This document shows positions 32,470-45,372 of a DNA stretch of 64,000 nt, in pieces. Source of the stretch: Phymorhynchus buccinoides. Lineage: Eukaryota; Mollusca; Gastropoda; Neogastropoda; Raphitomidae. How positions within the stretch are numbered: position 1 is the first letter of the stretch; each line of letters opens with the position of its first letter. The stretch lies in NCBI GenBank assembly GCA_017654935.2, contig CM065699.1, positions 62,501-126,500 on the forward strand, given 5' to 3'. The translations under genes were made by a program, and so were the position numbers. The notes under the pieces are model-generated. The model ran no database searches. It saw nothing but the letters and a program-made list of their open reading frames with translations, and had not been told where the DNA came from.

Positions 32470-33758
32470 TAAAAATCTATTATATACAGGTTAAAATTAT
32501 CTTTTTCAACTAATACCGCAGGGGGAGGTCTCCCATCTAAAACGTGGGATTCCATATACCCTAAACTAATGCGGAGTAAAAAAGAATTGAATTAGTAAAT
32601 TTTAATTATATACAAGTATATACACCCGACATGCCTATGTACAGCCATTTCTTCGACGGTAAAATATATACATTATTAAAACCTAACTCGAAGAATAAAA
32701 AATAGGCAGTGACGGCGAGCCTTGACTAGTGTGTTCAAGGTGAGTGGTTTCTTAAAAAAAAAGAGGTTAAAATGGTGGCTTGTGTAAATAAGGGGTTGAA
32801 ATATTTCGTGCATTTGATATTTGATGGGAATGATTTGATGAGTACTGCTTTGATATGGAGTTAACTTTTGGTTTGGGTAATAATAGAGAGGGGGGTGGGG
32901 GTTGACCTGCGCACCGGGTATTAATATTTAATTTTGGACATGGTGTTCACCCCTGGAGACCCGTGGGCAGTCCGGGGGTTAAAACTTTAATAAAATCTAA
33001 GATTATGTGTAAAATGTAAAGTTTTCAACTATAATTTGGTAAAAGATATTAGTGTTAAAATTTGTTTAAAAATGATCGACTGCCAGTCCGTACGGAATAA
33101 TAAGATTATTTATTAAGCCCCGAGGTGAGAACCTTCCGCGGGAGGCATATTAGGTTGTATGTATGTTGAAGTGAGTATTGTTGAAAGAAGTTTGTAGCCC
33201 ATAGAGAGGGGGGAGGGGGCTTGGACTGGCCCCCCGTGAAGGGACGATAGAAGGAAAGAGGGGGGGGGGATCCCCAAAAATGTTGGGGATTTGTGAACCC
33301 CTGCGATGTGACAAGACCTCTCCATCTGGGTCTCAGGGGGGAGGGGGGATGGGTAGTGGTTGGCTAGACCTGGGGACCGGACCAGGGAGATGCCGCTCGT
33401 TCCGGGGGGGGAGCCTCCGGGGGGTGCCGTCCGGGCCCGCACGCCCCTGGTAGATGCAATCGGGCGTACTGTCCCAGACGGCAACCCCCGGCGACTCACT
33501 TGCCCCCGGAGACAAGGACCAGTTGGAAGTTGGGGGCGAGAGGGGCCGCGGTGACACCCCCCACCGGCCGGAAGGATCGGCAACACTAGAAGGGGCCGAA
33601 GGGGTTCCGTGCCCGCCTGCACCCCCGTCCGGCCCCCGGCCGATGGGGGGGAGCCACCCGAGTCACTAGGAGGTGGGAGTGAGACCCTTTGGAGAGGCAG
33701 CATACACCAGACCAGGGGTCACGGGGAAGGGCTGTGTTTAGAAGGTGTAGAGATAGCT
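32470..33758 (-). mobile_element. 3' UTR of LINE copy 5
   Basis: Non-coding sequence downstream (minus strand) of the ORF2 stop at 33759. The half from 33113 to 33700 is strongly GC-rich, like the 3' UTR islands of copy 1; the half from 32488 to 32690 matches 30785-30985. The 196-codon minus frame at 33113-33703 is Pro/Gly/Ser-rich, lies in this UTR and is not taken as a gene. Confidence 0.6.
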
Positions 33759-35557
33759 TTAGAAATGGTGTCCAAAGGAGGCCTGGCCGAGGGCCTCCGC
33801 CAGCCATATTATTGGTTGCCAGTCATGTGTTTGGCTTTGTATTATTGTTTGTTTTGTGAAGGGGATCTTATTTGTTTTGAGTTTTATTAATAATTTATCT
33901 AATTCGGGGGTTATGATATGACATTGTGTAAAAAGGTGGTCTACTGTGAGGAAGTCTCCACATTCACACTCTAGTTCTTGGAATTTGTTATATGTGGCCT
34001 CGGTTCTGAGTCTGTAAATCATGGATAAAACGGGCCTAGGTACGGGGGGGAAAAGACCCCCTATCACAATTTGGTGGTCCCAGGCGTGAGCCGAACAACG
34101 GGTCTCTAATTCCCGGGCCCACCCCTGGAAAGAGGTTTTCTTGAGTGCTGATTTAATTTCGGAGGTTGAAAGTTTGATATTTATTTTGGTTCCGGACCGA
34201 CCAAGAGCCGCCTCTTTGGCGGCCCCGTCGGCCCGGTCATTACCGTATAGGCCACAGTGGGAGGGGATCCAGCCTAGCGAAATGTCAGTTCCCTTAATTG
34301 TTATTTGGTGTATGAGGAAGTTAATTTCTTGTATGACAGATCGTCTATTGTTGGTGTCCCCCACTAAAGCTTGAATAGATGAGAGTGAGTCTGTTAGTAT
34401 GACTACACTCCGTGGGGGGTTTGGAAAGTTATTGGTGTAGGAGCATGCTTCTAATATAGCCCAGAGTTCGGCACTGAAAATTGATATATTATTATTAAGT
34501 TGAAATGCTTTTGTTACTTTTAGGTCTGGGATAGTGAATGCGCAGCCTGTCTGTTGGTTGATTTTTGAACCATCTGTGTATATGAGAAGATTGTGTTTAA
34601 GACTGTGAATTTTTTCTAGTGCTGGAATTTTTAATCTATTTGGGTCTTCTTGTTTGGAGTATTGTTCATGTAGGGAGGTGTCTATTGTTATGGGGGTCAC
34701 CTCCCACTGTGGGTAGTCATATGTTGGGTGAGTGGAGACCTCCGCTATGTTTACTCCTGCCTCGTGGAACAGGTCTTCAGTGTATTTGGTTATAGGGATG
34801 GTTTTGTGATATAGAGAAGGGAGTTTAGTTATATGGTCAGGGTGGGAGTGGTAATATGGGTTTGAGAAGTTATCGTAGAATTCGAAATCTGAGTACATTT
34901 GGGTGGCGTATATACGGGGGAGGAGGATGGCACAGTTAAGTTTTAATAGTTTACGTAGTGGGAGCCAGCCCACGTCTCGGTAAATAAGGTCAGTCACCGC
35001 ATAACGGGGAAGCCCCAGAGCTATTTTTAGACCGCGGATTTCTATTCTTTGTAGCTTTATTAGATCGTGTGTTGTTAGAGAGTGCATTGCTTCTATTCCA
35101 TATACTAATTGGCTGCGAATAAGTGATCTGACTAAGTTTGTTAGTATTTTGGGGTTTTGTGCCCATTTTTCTAAGGAGATCATTTTAATGAAGTTTAAAG
35201 TTTTGTAGGCTTTCCTAGTTATGTAATTAATGTGTTCAGTCCAGGAAAGGTTATATTTTATGACAACTCCTAGAAATTTGGCAGTGTTGGATGCTAATAC
35301 TGCTTGTCCATTGATGTTGATTGAAAGATTGTAATTGATTGAGGGTTTTCTTATGTTGGTTAGTATTATGAAGATGCATTTATTTGGAGCTAGTGAGAAA
35401 CCGTTATCTTGCAGGTAGAGAGCTATCAGGTCTGTTTGTTTTTGGTGTTGTTTGAGGGCTTCTTTGAGTTTTTTTTGGTTGAGTGTTTTCTGTGTTGGTG
35501 TCCAGGTGGCTATGTCATCTGCATACATACTAAGTTTATTGTTATTGATGTTTGTTT
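33759..35557 (-). CDS. I-type LINE ORF2 C-terminal two-thirds, cut by assembly gap
   Basis: The open frame begins at the gap edge with LSMYADDIATW (RT catalytic motif C). It runs through the RT thumb (EKWAQNPKILTNLVRSLIRS), RNase H (IYTDGSKINQ, FSAELWAILEA, LTDSLSSIQAL, GNDRADGAAKEAA) and a zinc knuckle (CECGDFLTVDHLFTQC) to a stop at 33759. No frameshift is visible in the 600 codons seen. Sequence on the other side of the gap (36058 onwards) is not LINE-like, so the N-terminal half is missing or unassembled. It is a different subfamily from ORF2 at 19063 but has the same domain order. Confidence 0.88.
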
Positions 35558-36057
35558 NNNNNNNNNNNNNNNNNNNNNNNNNNNNNNNNNNNNNNNNNNN
35601 NNNNNNNNNNNNNNNNNNNNNNNNNNNNNNNNNNNNNNNNNNNNNNNNNNNNNNNNNNNNNNNNNNNNNNNNNNNNNNNNNNNNNNNNNNNNNNNNNNNN
35701 NNNNNNNNNNNNNNNNNNNNNNNNNNNNNNNNNNNNNNNNNNNNNNNNNNNNNNNNNNNNNNNNNNNNNNNNNNNNNNNNNNNNNNNNNNNNNNNNNNNN
35801 NNNNNNNNNNNNNNNNNNNNNNNNNNNNNNNNNNNNNNNNNNNNNNNNNNNNNNNNNNNNNNNNNNNNNNNNNNNNNNNNNNNNNNNNNNNNNNNNNNNN
35901 NNNNNNNNNNNNNNNNNNNNNNNNNNNNNNNNNNNNNNNNNNNNNNNNNNNNNNNNNNNNNNNNNNNNNNNNNNNNNNNNNNNNNNNNNNNNNNNNNNNN
36001 NNNNNNNNNNNNNNNNNNNNNNNNNNNNNNNNNNNNNNNNNNNNNNNNNNNNNNNNN
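35558..36057. other. Assembly gap of 500 N
   Basis: Exactly 500 unknown bases, a conventional scaffold-gap size. The true distance, and possibly the relative orientation of the two sides, is not fixed by sequence. Confidence 1.
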
Positions 36058-38399
36058 ACTGACCAGGATGAAGCGACACTGATCCCCAGCTTCTGTGCTG
36101 TTGAATTGATATCCAGAACAGTTCCATTCCATTTCTCCCTCTGCAGCGACATGTAATACCATCCTTCCAAGCACCAATGAGACCCATGAGCACGAACAAT
36201 CATGTCGTCACAGAGGAATGCGGATGGTTGCAGCTCCGTTTCCTGGCTGCATCTTAACATTACGAGAATGAGGAGAACATCAGCCTCGTCATGAGTGACG
36301 TACTGTCTGCTCTGCTGACTCAGCTCAAATGGAGCCCCTATGCTCTGCGTGCACAGAGCTCTCCCACCTCCTCTTGTTTTCGTCTTGTTCTTCATGACGG
36401 TGTCTCGGCCGGTAGGGGGTTGTCATGAGAGTTGTACACTGTAGAGCTCTCCGCATCTCTCCTCTTCCGCTCGTGGTCCTTGGCAGGAGAGTTGCTGGTA
36501 CGGTCAAAGATAACATATGTTTGCGTGATGATGCTGATGAAGCAGCGCCCATGCTGGCTGCAGGTCCCACAGTACCTTGCCGGGATGGCCCCACCACGTG
36601 TAGATGAGCTGCGATTATCAACAAGTACACATCGGGTGGTTGGGGATTGGGGGGTCAAGGACTCCAAGGCGCTGGACGATCACAGGACGAGGCATCCATA
36701 CTCATCATCAAGGAGAAGGACATGACCAAGCTCAAAGTCGAAGAGACAGCGATAAGCTCCATGTGTCTCTTGCTCCCCACCACAGCAGCTGAGCGAATAT
36801 TTGCCTGCAGGTCACGTACGATCTTCCATTGAACCTCACTCCTTTCGCATGAATTTCCAATCGTCACTACCTTCTTTGAAATGGGTGTATGAGATTCCCC
36901 ACGTAGCAATGAGAGAACTTCGTGCTCATGCCTCTGCCATCTTTCAATGCATCTTGCCATTCCCTTTTCATCTTCCACCTGACCTTCATGATATGGTAGA
37001 GGATAGCAATCTCTGTGGTGAGTGGGTGGGAGTTATCGTGCAACACTCTCAGGATTTTGGCTCGTCCTCAGCGTCCAACTCCCGCGTCCCTTTTGCCCTC
37101 TTCTTTGTGTCGGTTGGGTTTCTGTGTCTTGTCCAGTCCTGTGTGGCATCCATTGTACACGCCGTCAAATTGACTTTAGAGATGTGACAGATGTCCAAAG
37201 GATTGGATCCATAACGGCAACCTGCTCGTGGTTGGTGGAGATGCCCTTCATGCTTCCTGCTCGCGTTCTCTTTCTTTGATGCATGTCTGCTCCCCAAACA
37301 TTCTGCACTCACAGCAGCTGCACCATCTGAGTGGCGCACACATGGCTCCCGGCGAGGATGTCATCCTTGGCGGTATCAGGAAGATGCTGCATGTCGCCAG
37401 ATACCTGTGATCGCAGTCTCGCTTAGTGGTGATGACCACGCAAAGACATTAGGGCAGCATCTCTGCAGCAAGTGGGGGGGGTTGTTTGCAGCAGCCATCA
37501 CTCCTCTTCGTTCTGCTCGCCAGAATGATTGGGGGGGTGCCTATCACAGTTTGAGGTGATGAAGCATTCCACCCAGAGGCTGAGCCTGTGGGGTGCTCTC
37601 TTGTTTCTCCAGAGTATGCTGTTATCTGCTCGTGTGTCGTCTCTCCCTCCTCTAAAAAAAAGAAGTCATGGAGCAGAGCAGACACCACCATAGAAACGGA
37701 AGAACGCTAGCCTTGGGTCAGCTTTCCTCCCTTTGAAGATGGTCCGTCAGCCTCCCAACGACGCACCTACTAGCTCCTCCATACGTTGACTTCATAGCAC
37801 TCCAATTGAGCCGATGAGTGACATGAAGTGTGCATCATTCCCAGTTCTTAACCCACAGATTGCCATTGCTGCGGATCACTCCACTTGATCAGACAAGCGA
37901 TCTGGTAATAGCTGCATGTCAAATGTGATATGAGTGGCTTCATGCCGAGCCACGTGAGTGATGTGTTCGAAGTAGGCGATTGTACTCAAACACTGTATCA
38001 GGGTGGGCCTTGATTAATATAAGCTTAAATCCTCTTTTTTGTTTTGTTTAAACATCTGCAATTTATAACCGAGTTGATGTTATTTCAATTATTGCCCACC
38101 GGGGGCTGAAGAATATGGCCCCTTCTGCTTAGACCGAAAGTGGCGCCATCTTGAATTCAGAATGTCATAAATGGCTTCAGAGTCACCGATAACCAATACC
38201 ACCGAACACTCTAAGATCGTTCGAATCGGCCCAGGGGTTGCCGAATATTACCGATTGAGGTAATTATGCTAATTTGAGCTAATTATGCAAATTGCTCAAA
38301 ACCAAAAAAACAAATGGGGCAAGTTATGCATCCGCATTTTCTGACTGCTGTAGACCCTACAGTACATTTCCGAAAAAAATCTTACATCCTCGACACTTC
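36058..38399. other. Unassigned sequence, possibly decayed element
   Basis: GC is higher than the flanks up to about 37750. Many overlapping frames of 60-130 codons occur on both strands, which is typical of a degraded coding element, but I recognise none of them. 38000-38390 is AT-rich and contains ATTATGCTAATTTG and TTATGCAAATTG, an octamer-like direct repeat. No splice-bounded exon was found. Confidence 0.4.
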
Positions 38400-39115
38400 C
38401 GGGTTCGCATGGGACCTTAAGGCTGGCAAGTAGACTATGGCCAGAAAGCTGTGAGACCACAATCTTTTCCATTATCTTTGACCACACATATAATTTGAGA
38501 CAGGTCTGAAACTTTTTAAATCATGTGGTCTAGTAGGGCTTTTTGAGTAGAGGTTGACAATGGCAGTTTTGTAGACATCCAGAAAGAGACCAGAGACAGG
38601 GCATCATTAATTATTTTGGTTAGTACAGGGAACACAACATCCAACATTCATACAGCAGAGAAGTTGGAATGGGTCAAGGTCACATGTTTTGTGCGACGTT
38701 TTCAATATCTTCATCGCATCTTCTTTGGTACAGTAGAGAAGTGAGAGAGTGAACGGCCAGTGAAAGGTTTGCCTATGTTTGAGAATATGTCAGCTGTTTA
38801 ATCAATGTTCATTTCTGATTGTTTCAACTTTCTTTGCGAAGAAATCAAGAGAAGATGTTAGGCAGAGTGGAGGAGGATTGATAGTGGGCAGTGGGAGATT
38901 TTGGGCGAGCGACAGGCTGTTAGTAATCTATGATAGAGTATTTTGCTGGATTTGGCCTCAGAGATCTTGCTATTGTAAGAAAAGCGTCTTAGCTTTGCCA
39001 ACAAGAAATAACAAATTTCGTAGCTTAGTGTAATTGTTTTGAAAAAGTCATCCACCTTTCCCTTCTCTCCGCTGTCTCCGATGATCCTCACGCACGTCCT
39101 CCGCTCCCTTCTTTG
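38400..39115 (-). pseudogene. CR1/L2-like LINE fragment (pre-RT and early RT)
   Basis: On the minus strand the reading goes from KISEAKSSKILYHRLLTACR, through FFAKKVETIRNE and HKTCDLDPF, to SKIMEKIVVSQLSGHS, with several frame changes. These segments match the same places in the LINE at 58361-60381 (KTCDLDPIPT, SKIMEKIVVSQLSGHL), so both belong to one family. It is a short, inactive remnant. Confidence 0.8.
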
Positions 39116-40025
39116 CTTCACAAGCTCGCCACGAGAAGGCCCTCGAACCAGGGACTATGATGGCCTTTTCAAGGACGCCACAACGGCCCTGAACAAGGCC
39201 CATGACGGTCCAACACGGCACTCAGGGACGCGTTGTACTGATCGGCTGAGCAGTCCTCGTGGGACCCCAGCTCAGCCTTGCAGATCCTCCTGGGAATGCC
39301 GCTCTGTCGATGCCCATGTTCGGCAATACAGAACAGCAGATGGCAGCTCCATGCTGAAGACAGCAGCGACACAGGATGGATCTGACTGTCCCGACCACAG
39401 TTCACCCTCCCGTTGACTGGAGGACTCCTTCTGGGTCGTGTTAAAAACAATGACCTGATTCCAGGGTATGACCCACGCTTGCGGGTTGATCCCTATACAG
39501 CCTGACGAGAGTATGCCTGTGGAGGAGTTGAAGGATTTCACAGCACTACGATATTATGACATTTGCCTGATAATATTATAAGTTTAATTAAATTAGTTGT
39601 AATTGCTAAATTACCCATTGAAACAGGAAGACGATTTGGACTTAAACGACAGGACTGTTGTGTGACAAATGTGATATGGGTGTTATTGGTGATGAATACA
39701 TTTTGTAATTGAATGTCCATATTTGTAGAACAATCGATATATTTGGGGCCGAGGTATTATATAATAAGAATCTATTTTTTTTTACTTTTGTCATTTATGT
39801 CCAGCCAGATTCCAATTGAAAATAGCAAATTTAAGATCGGGAAAAGTTGTTTGCAATAACTGCGCTTAGGTTTTTTTTGATGGTGTTTATTTTTGCTTGT
39901 TGCCTGGTTTTATATTCTGTTTATCCTTCTATGCCCCTAAGGGGTCCACAGTATATTATTAATTAAAATTGAAAAGTGTGTGTGTGTGGTGTGGGTGTTT
40001 GTGGGGTGTGTATGTGTGTCGTGTG

Positions 40026-40075
<50 letters not shown>

Positions 40076-40549
40076 TTGTGTGGTGTGTGTGTGTGTGTGA
40101 TAGACGGATAGAGAGAACGAAGAACGAACGAACGATGTTTTTAGTGAGAAAAGCGAATAAAGCACAGTAACCGCTTTTGTCTCCGGGCCCTCAGAACCAA
40201 AAGAAAATAAATGTATAAAATACAAATAGAAACAAGACAATCGCAAATACAAAAAAAACCTCAATCCCCAACCTTCATTCAAGCGCAACGGACGCACCGT
40301 GCAAGGCATATAAATAAAAATACTTACAATCAATTAACGAGACTGAGACAAGGACAGACGACAGACAATACAGAGAGAGTGAGGTCCAAAATAAAAGACC
40401 AGAAAAATGGAAGAAAATGAAGCAATATATGCAGGAAAATAATGCATAGTAAATACAATGTACATAAAAAGACTTAACACATAAGCATGTATTATAACAA
40501 ATGAGATATTTAAAAAAGGATTGAAGTAGACATTCTTGTATATTATGAG
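39116..40549. other. Unassigned spacer with a (TG)n tract
   Basis: No recognisable gene. 39977-40100 is a TG-rich microsatellite. A 124-125 codon pair of overlapping frames at 39039-39416 and 39959-40333 has no family signature and partly covers repeats. Confidence 0.4.
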
Positions 40550-41505
40550 CTAGAGTATGCCTTCATGAGTAGGTTTGATGATATCTTTTTTTTGAATGTG
40601 TTTTAGCAAATATGAACGTTAAATTGTTAAAAATGCGTTCCAAAAGGGACCTCCTGCCTATATTTTAACTTAGATTTGAATAATCTAATTTGGGAAGAGG
40701 TTAACTCAGTCTATGGAAGATTTTCATGTTGAATTGAAATTTTTCATTGTAAGGAAGGAGGAGCATAGCCTGACATAATTTGAACTAATATTGCCCTATT
40801 ATATTTTAATTTAAAATGAGAGGGAGAATGTCTAATGATACATAATCGATTGAGTAATACTTCGATGATTTTAGTAGGCTAATTTCAGTGCTCGTCTATA
40901 GAGACTATGCAGTGCTTTAGGTTTTGCTCACTTGCTGAATCCCAGTGTAGACGAATAGTTTATGTGAGAATCAATGTATGCATGGAGTAAACTTTTGCGT
41001 GAATCTGGGTTTAGAAAAGTGTTTTATTTTGCATAGAAGTATATTTCTTGGAAATGTCTTACAAAGAGTTTTTGTACATGGTTGACCAGGATATAATTAT
41101 CCTAATAACCCTAGTACTTTGTATGTGCGTTTTAACTTCTTCATATCGTTACCATTTATGGTGCAAGGGGAGAGAACAAAAAAAGTTTTCGTTTTTTTCC
41201 CTAGTGGTGACAAGCATGAATTTAGTTTTGTTAGGAGTTTTAGACTCATGTGGTTTATCAGACCATTCTGTTAACTGATTGATACTTTCTTGCAATGCAT
41301 TACTAATGTTTTCTACCTTGAGTTTGCTTGTATGAGTAGTAGTATCATCAGCGAACATGGTCCAGAGGGGATTGAAAATTGAGAGGCAATCATTGTATAA
41401 ATTGAAAAGAGGATTGGGCCAGGATTGACCCTTGAGGAATTCCATTTTTTTTGTTTTTAAAGGGAGTAGATAAGGATTTTTTTTTACCATTAGCTCAGAA
41501 AACAC
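40550..41505 (-). pseudogene. LINE RT fragment (FADD to C-terminus), unrelated family
   Basis: On the minus strand the frame at 41505 gives LKGQSWPNPLFNLYNDCLSI (a degraded motif B), then MFADDTTTHTSKLKVENI (catalytic motif C) and NKTKFMLVTTREKNENF. Further down, after frameshifts, come HWDSASEQNLK and AILVQIMSGYAPPSL, typical of the C-terminal region of CR1/RTE-like RTs. It is clearly decayed. The family differs from the L2-like and I-type copies in this window. Confidence 0.75.
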
Positions 41506-43480
41506 GTTTTAAATCTTCTCATCCTAAGAATGACACCATTAATTCTCTGGTATTAAGCACTAGCGAGCGGCACTTGTATAATGTTTAGCTTTTTTAAGAG
41601 GCCAACACGATGATCTATCAAACGTCGCGTGCATTGAAATCCCACAAACAGATTTAGAGCAAAGTCTATGGACACCAGGGCACGCATTAATTAAGTTCTT
41701 GTTTATTAATTGGATCATGCCTTTATCGATTACATTTGTAAGTGCAGAATTGCTGAATGGTGGTTTTCCTACAACTCTGCTTGAATTTAGTGCTGGAGCC
41801 CTTGCTCTCTCCACTCAGACGGCATCGCCGGATTTTGTTTTCCTGAATGTTGTCTTCTACATGGTTTTGTCTAGTGTCAGCTAGATAGAATAGGTTCGGT
41901 ATTTTTGAAGGATTGTCTGGTTCAGACCTGATTTCATCGATTGTATTACCTTTGGCTCACTTTGAAAGCTTTGGGAATCTGCATTTCTTCCTTCAGGCAC
42001 AGATTATAGACCTAAGTTGATGGTTTTCGGAAATGTATGGCCAGCAATTTTTACTCTGTTTTCCCGAGATCCCTTTCATCCCGCCACGCGGACGCCCTGT
42101 TTGCTTTTAATTTAAGTTGGAAAGGCGCGGTGTACACTTCATAACTGACATTCCTTGATATTAAGTTCGTAAGGTTTTTTTTTTGTTTGCAGTCACGAGG
42201 ATTGTTTTTCAGAGAAGCGGGGGTTTCACACTCGTTTAAATGAGATTTTATCATTGGGTACTTGTATGACTGTGCAACTTCACTGAACATGTCCATTGAG
42301 TTCTTCTGGCGATACTCTTTTACTGACAGTTTCTAATTGTTGCCACTGTTTTGTTCCTATTATTTGGTTACATAACCGTTCCACATAGATTTGGTATGTG
42401 GTATCTCGCCACGACCACCCAGATTTTGAACAGCTACTCCTTTTTTTTTTCGACCTGCACGTTTCAGATAGGTAACCTTGTCTTTTTTTTTGTTTCTCAG
42501 TTTTCTTCTTTCTTACCTGTTGCTCCACCAGAATCCCGCTAATTTCCTTGCACTCCTCACAATTTTCCCCCCCTTTTATGAACGCCATGGTACTTTATTG
42601 GATTGTCCGTGCCCCACATACAGGGGACGTTTTGTTTTGACACGAGTGCATGTTTGGTCCCTCATCTTGTTAAGAAACTTGGTACCGTTACACACTTTCG
42701 AATGCTTTCATCAGGCTTTGTCCCTTGAAATACCACCCCATAACACCGGAAGTTTGCATACTCGTGCCTACACACACGTTTCTTCGTTAGAGTGAGAGCA
42801 CTTCTATATCTAGCATGTCTTTACATGACTGCTTTAGGGATTTTTATTTATTCCTTTTTTCCCTCCCAGTAACAACATACTGATAGTGATCACTGCACCC
42901 TATACTCCTGGTGCTGAAACCCCTTCACTATATATTTTCAGATGATTGTATAAATGTGTCTAAAGGGTTTTTGCTTGGTAGGGGTTCTCTTGTGGGTAGG
43001 TCAATTATTGTCAAAACTAAGCGCTTCATATGACGGCTCCAAGTCTTTGGACACTTTACGACATCGATGTTTGACTTCCACCTTCGGAGTATTATTTCCT
43101 CCGTTCACATAGACACGTCTCCCATTAAGGAGACTCCACTTGGTCACATCCCATTCCGCGTGTTTCGGCTTGTTTTCCGCTCCATGACGTCTAATCTGCT
43201 TGGTTTCTGGATCTTTTGCATTAACTTGTATAAAGATACGATTCAATATGGTGAGAATCGACGTGGTATACTCTTTTTAAGTTTAATTGCTCTTGTTGAA
43301 CATATACAATTAGACCTGTTTCTGTCTTTAGAAACAGAGAGCATCCTTATTCGAACATTTGTCATTCCTGGAATCGTATTTCTGGATCAGACATATGATC
43401 GGTTTAATCGGGATTCAGTCAGCCTGACCAAAAATGTGAAAATGGTTATCAAGAAAATTCGGTAAAATATTGTGACACAT
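41506..43480. other. Unassigned, probably decayed retroelement sequence
   Basis: Minus-strand frames of 81-102 codons (42051-42296, 42280-42588, 43001-43246) and a plus frame (43067-43465, 132 codons) are lysine/arginine-rich or hydrophobic and match nothing I know. They continue in the same orientation as the LINE fragment at 40550-41505, so they may be its degraded upstream region. Confidence 0.35.
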
Positions 43481-45095
43481 CTGTAATTTTATTATACAAA
43501 TATTTATGTTTCAAAACCCGACTCTCAAGCCCAATCTTTTAGCTGGCCAGGTTCTTTTTGGGTATTGCCCTGTTGCGAATTAAATTTAGTCTGAAAAGGT
43601 CTTGATAAATAATTTGAGATAGGTTACTAGAAATACAGGTGTATTCTAATACATGTAAAGGTGTATTCATTAGAATAACATAAAGCGCAAAAACACAATA
43701 ATGACTAATTATGAACACATACACCATACTTCAAGCAAATATTTATATCAAAGAACAGAGAACCAATACAAATAAAAAGTTTCCCCAAGGCCAACAGAAT
43801 TCCGCTAGAAGTCCCATTTAACATTTTTCCAGTTTGTCACAATATAAGCAAAATCCAAATGTCTTTACTAACCCAAGTATACAGTCCCCCTGTCCCTAGT
43901 CCTGACCAACCCAAAACAACGCAGAGTTAAAACTGTGTTCAATAAGTGCCCGGCACCAACACATCACAAATGTTCAAAATTACATCATGCTCATAATGGC
44001 CAATGACAACTAACTATTTATGATATCCCATACCAAAACAAAGTATAGGGCAAGAAAACGAATGGGGTGGGTTAACTGACGCTAGTGGGCTAGCTGGTGT
44101 TGCCAGGGTTGATCACCTGCTGGGCACAAGCTGCCCAACAGTTGACGGCCCAAATTCCCACCATCAGGGGAGGGCCTTGGAATTTCAGGCAAACAATTGG
44201 GAGGTTCAGGTGCCTGGAATGCTCGTTGGGATACCCTTCTGTCATATCATGAGGGCGGGTATGGAGGTAGTTAACATAACTTGGGTGGGGCCCCCTGAGG
44301 AGCACCCATAAGATAATGGTTTAAAATAGGAGTGATTTAGGATTGTATGTGGAAATGGTTGGTAGGGATTCAAGTCCATGATCCTGGGGGCTTTCATCTG
44401 GGGATGGTAAGGCCGCATTCCCGAGGCCTTTTCATGTTCCCCATCTCTGTGCAAATGGTGGACCCTGAGGGGGATGACTCTGCGGATCAATGACTCTGAG
44501 ACGACTGTGCTGATCAGCCACAATCTGTTGGTCATTTTTGTTGGGGGTCTGGAAAATGTCAACGAGGATAGAATTGTGGGAAACACGAGGTTCCTCTGGT
44601 ATAGGGGCCAGAGATACCGTGAATGCAGTGTTTTCTTCTGCTTGACCTCTGTCCCCATTTTTGGGGTCAACTTGAGGGAGGATACTCACTGCTGTGGGAC
44701 TGTTCATAAGAGAGAGAGAGAGAGAGAGAGAAGAGAGGAGAAAGAGAGAAGGAAGAAGAAGGAGAGAGAGAGAGAGAGAGAGAGTTAGCAGTAATGTGAG
44801 GTATTTGTGTGTCAATAGCTCCTGTTTGTGTTTTTTCGCCTCAATTCAAGAGAATGAGTCCGCGTCACACAGGAGAACGCGGGAAACTCCCATGCGCAAT
44901 AATCCGTGAAATAAATAAAATAAAGAAGGACCACAATAAGCGTACGTGTCCGTAAGATTTTCCCTAATCCATATATTTTTTTTTTTATTTTTTTTTACTT
45001 ATTTCTGGTTTCTGTGCATAACTTTCCGCTTCTAAATGCGTCCGCGGCCTATGGGGGTTGCATCAATACCGTGTCCAAATATTCACATGGGGCTT
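43481..45095. other. Unassigned sequence with a GA-rich microsatellite
   Basis: A minus-strand frame of 127-142 codons (44242-44815), rich in Pro, Ser and His, shows no recognisable domain and begins in the (CT/GA)n tract at 44709-44784. The rest is AT-rich without signal. Confidence 0.4.
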
Positions 45096-45190
45096 TCGAT
45101 GATGATGGTGATGACGATGAAAAATGATGATGGTGATGATGATGATGATGATAAATATGATTATGGTGATAATGATGATTGATGATAAGT
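45096..45190. repeat. (GAT)n microsatellite
   Basis: An imperfect GAT/GGT trinucleotide run just upstream of the exon at 45228. Confidence 0.9.
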
Positions 45191-45227
45191 GATGTGATTT
45201 AATTGTGTGCTATGTTTTATTGATCAG

Positions 45228-45372
45228 TGTTACGCTCCCTGGGTATTCGCAGCGCGCAGTGTGACCAACTTGGGGGGTGTTGAGTCAGTCCCACATGTGA
45301 ACGCTTCCATTAGAATTGACAGGATTGTGGACGAGAGGGGGGATACTGGATCTGGATCATCGACTCTGTGTG
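45228..45372 (+). pseudogene. Transglutaminase exon before the catalytic His exon (indel-bearing)
   Basis: An acceptor (TTTTATTGATCAG) precedes sequence that, in pieces, reads LRSLGIRSA, SVTN, ESA, NASIRIDRIVDE and finally TCTGTGTG before the donor GTGAGT. This is the animal TGase segment from the LG(I/V)..R.VTN motif to the conserved DSVW that precedes the catalytic-His exon; the last codon is split TG|G. The length of about 145 bp fits. As assembled it cannot be translated. There is a 2-3 base excess after CGCAGC, a G-run insertion after ACCAACTT, and further indels near GGATCATCGAC. Cleaner copies of its 3' two-thirds follow at 45554 and 45683. It may be a pseudogene, or the consensus may contain sequencing errors. 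Confidence 0.72.

Noticed and set aside
33113..33703. 196-codon Pro/Gly-rich minus frame
   Set aside because: It lies in a GC-rich LINE 3' UTR that has counterparts at 14.6 and 16.0 kb, and low stop frequency is expected from GC content.
35409..36395. Frames running through the 500-N gap
   Set aside because: Unknown bases cannot give stops. The sequence right of the gap is not LINE, so the apparent fusion protein is meaningless.
38250..38300. Octamer-like ATGCAAAT and ATGCTAAT near each other as an enhancer
   Set aside because: AT-rich context with no gene nearby; chance is a sufficient explanation.
44090..44815. Pro/Ser-rich minus frames as a host gene
   Set aside because: No domain, no splice-site pattern, and the N-terminus is translated microsatellite.
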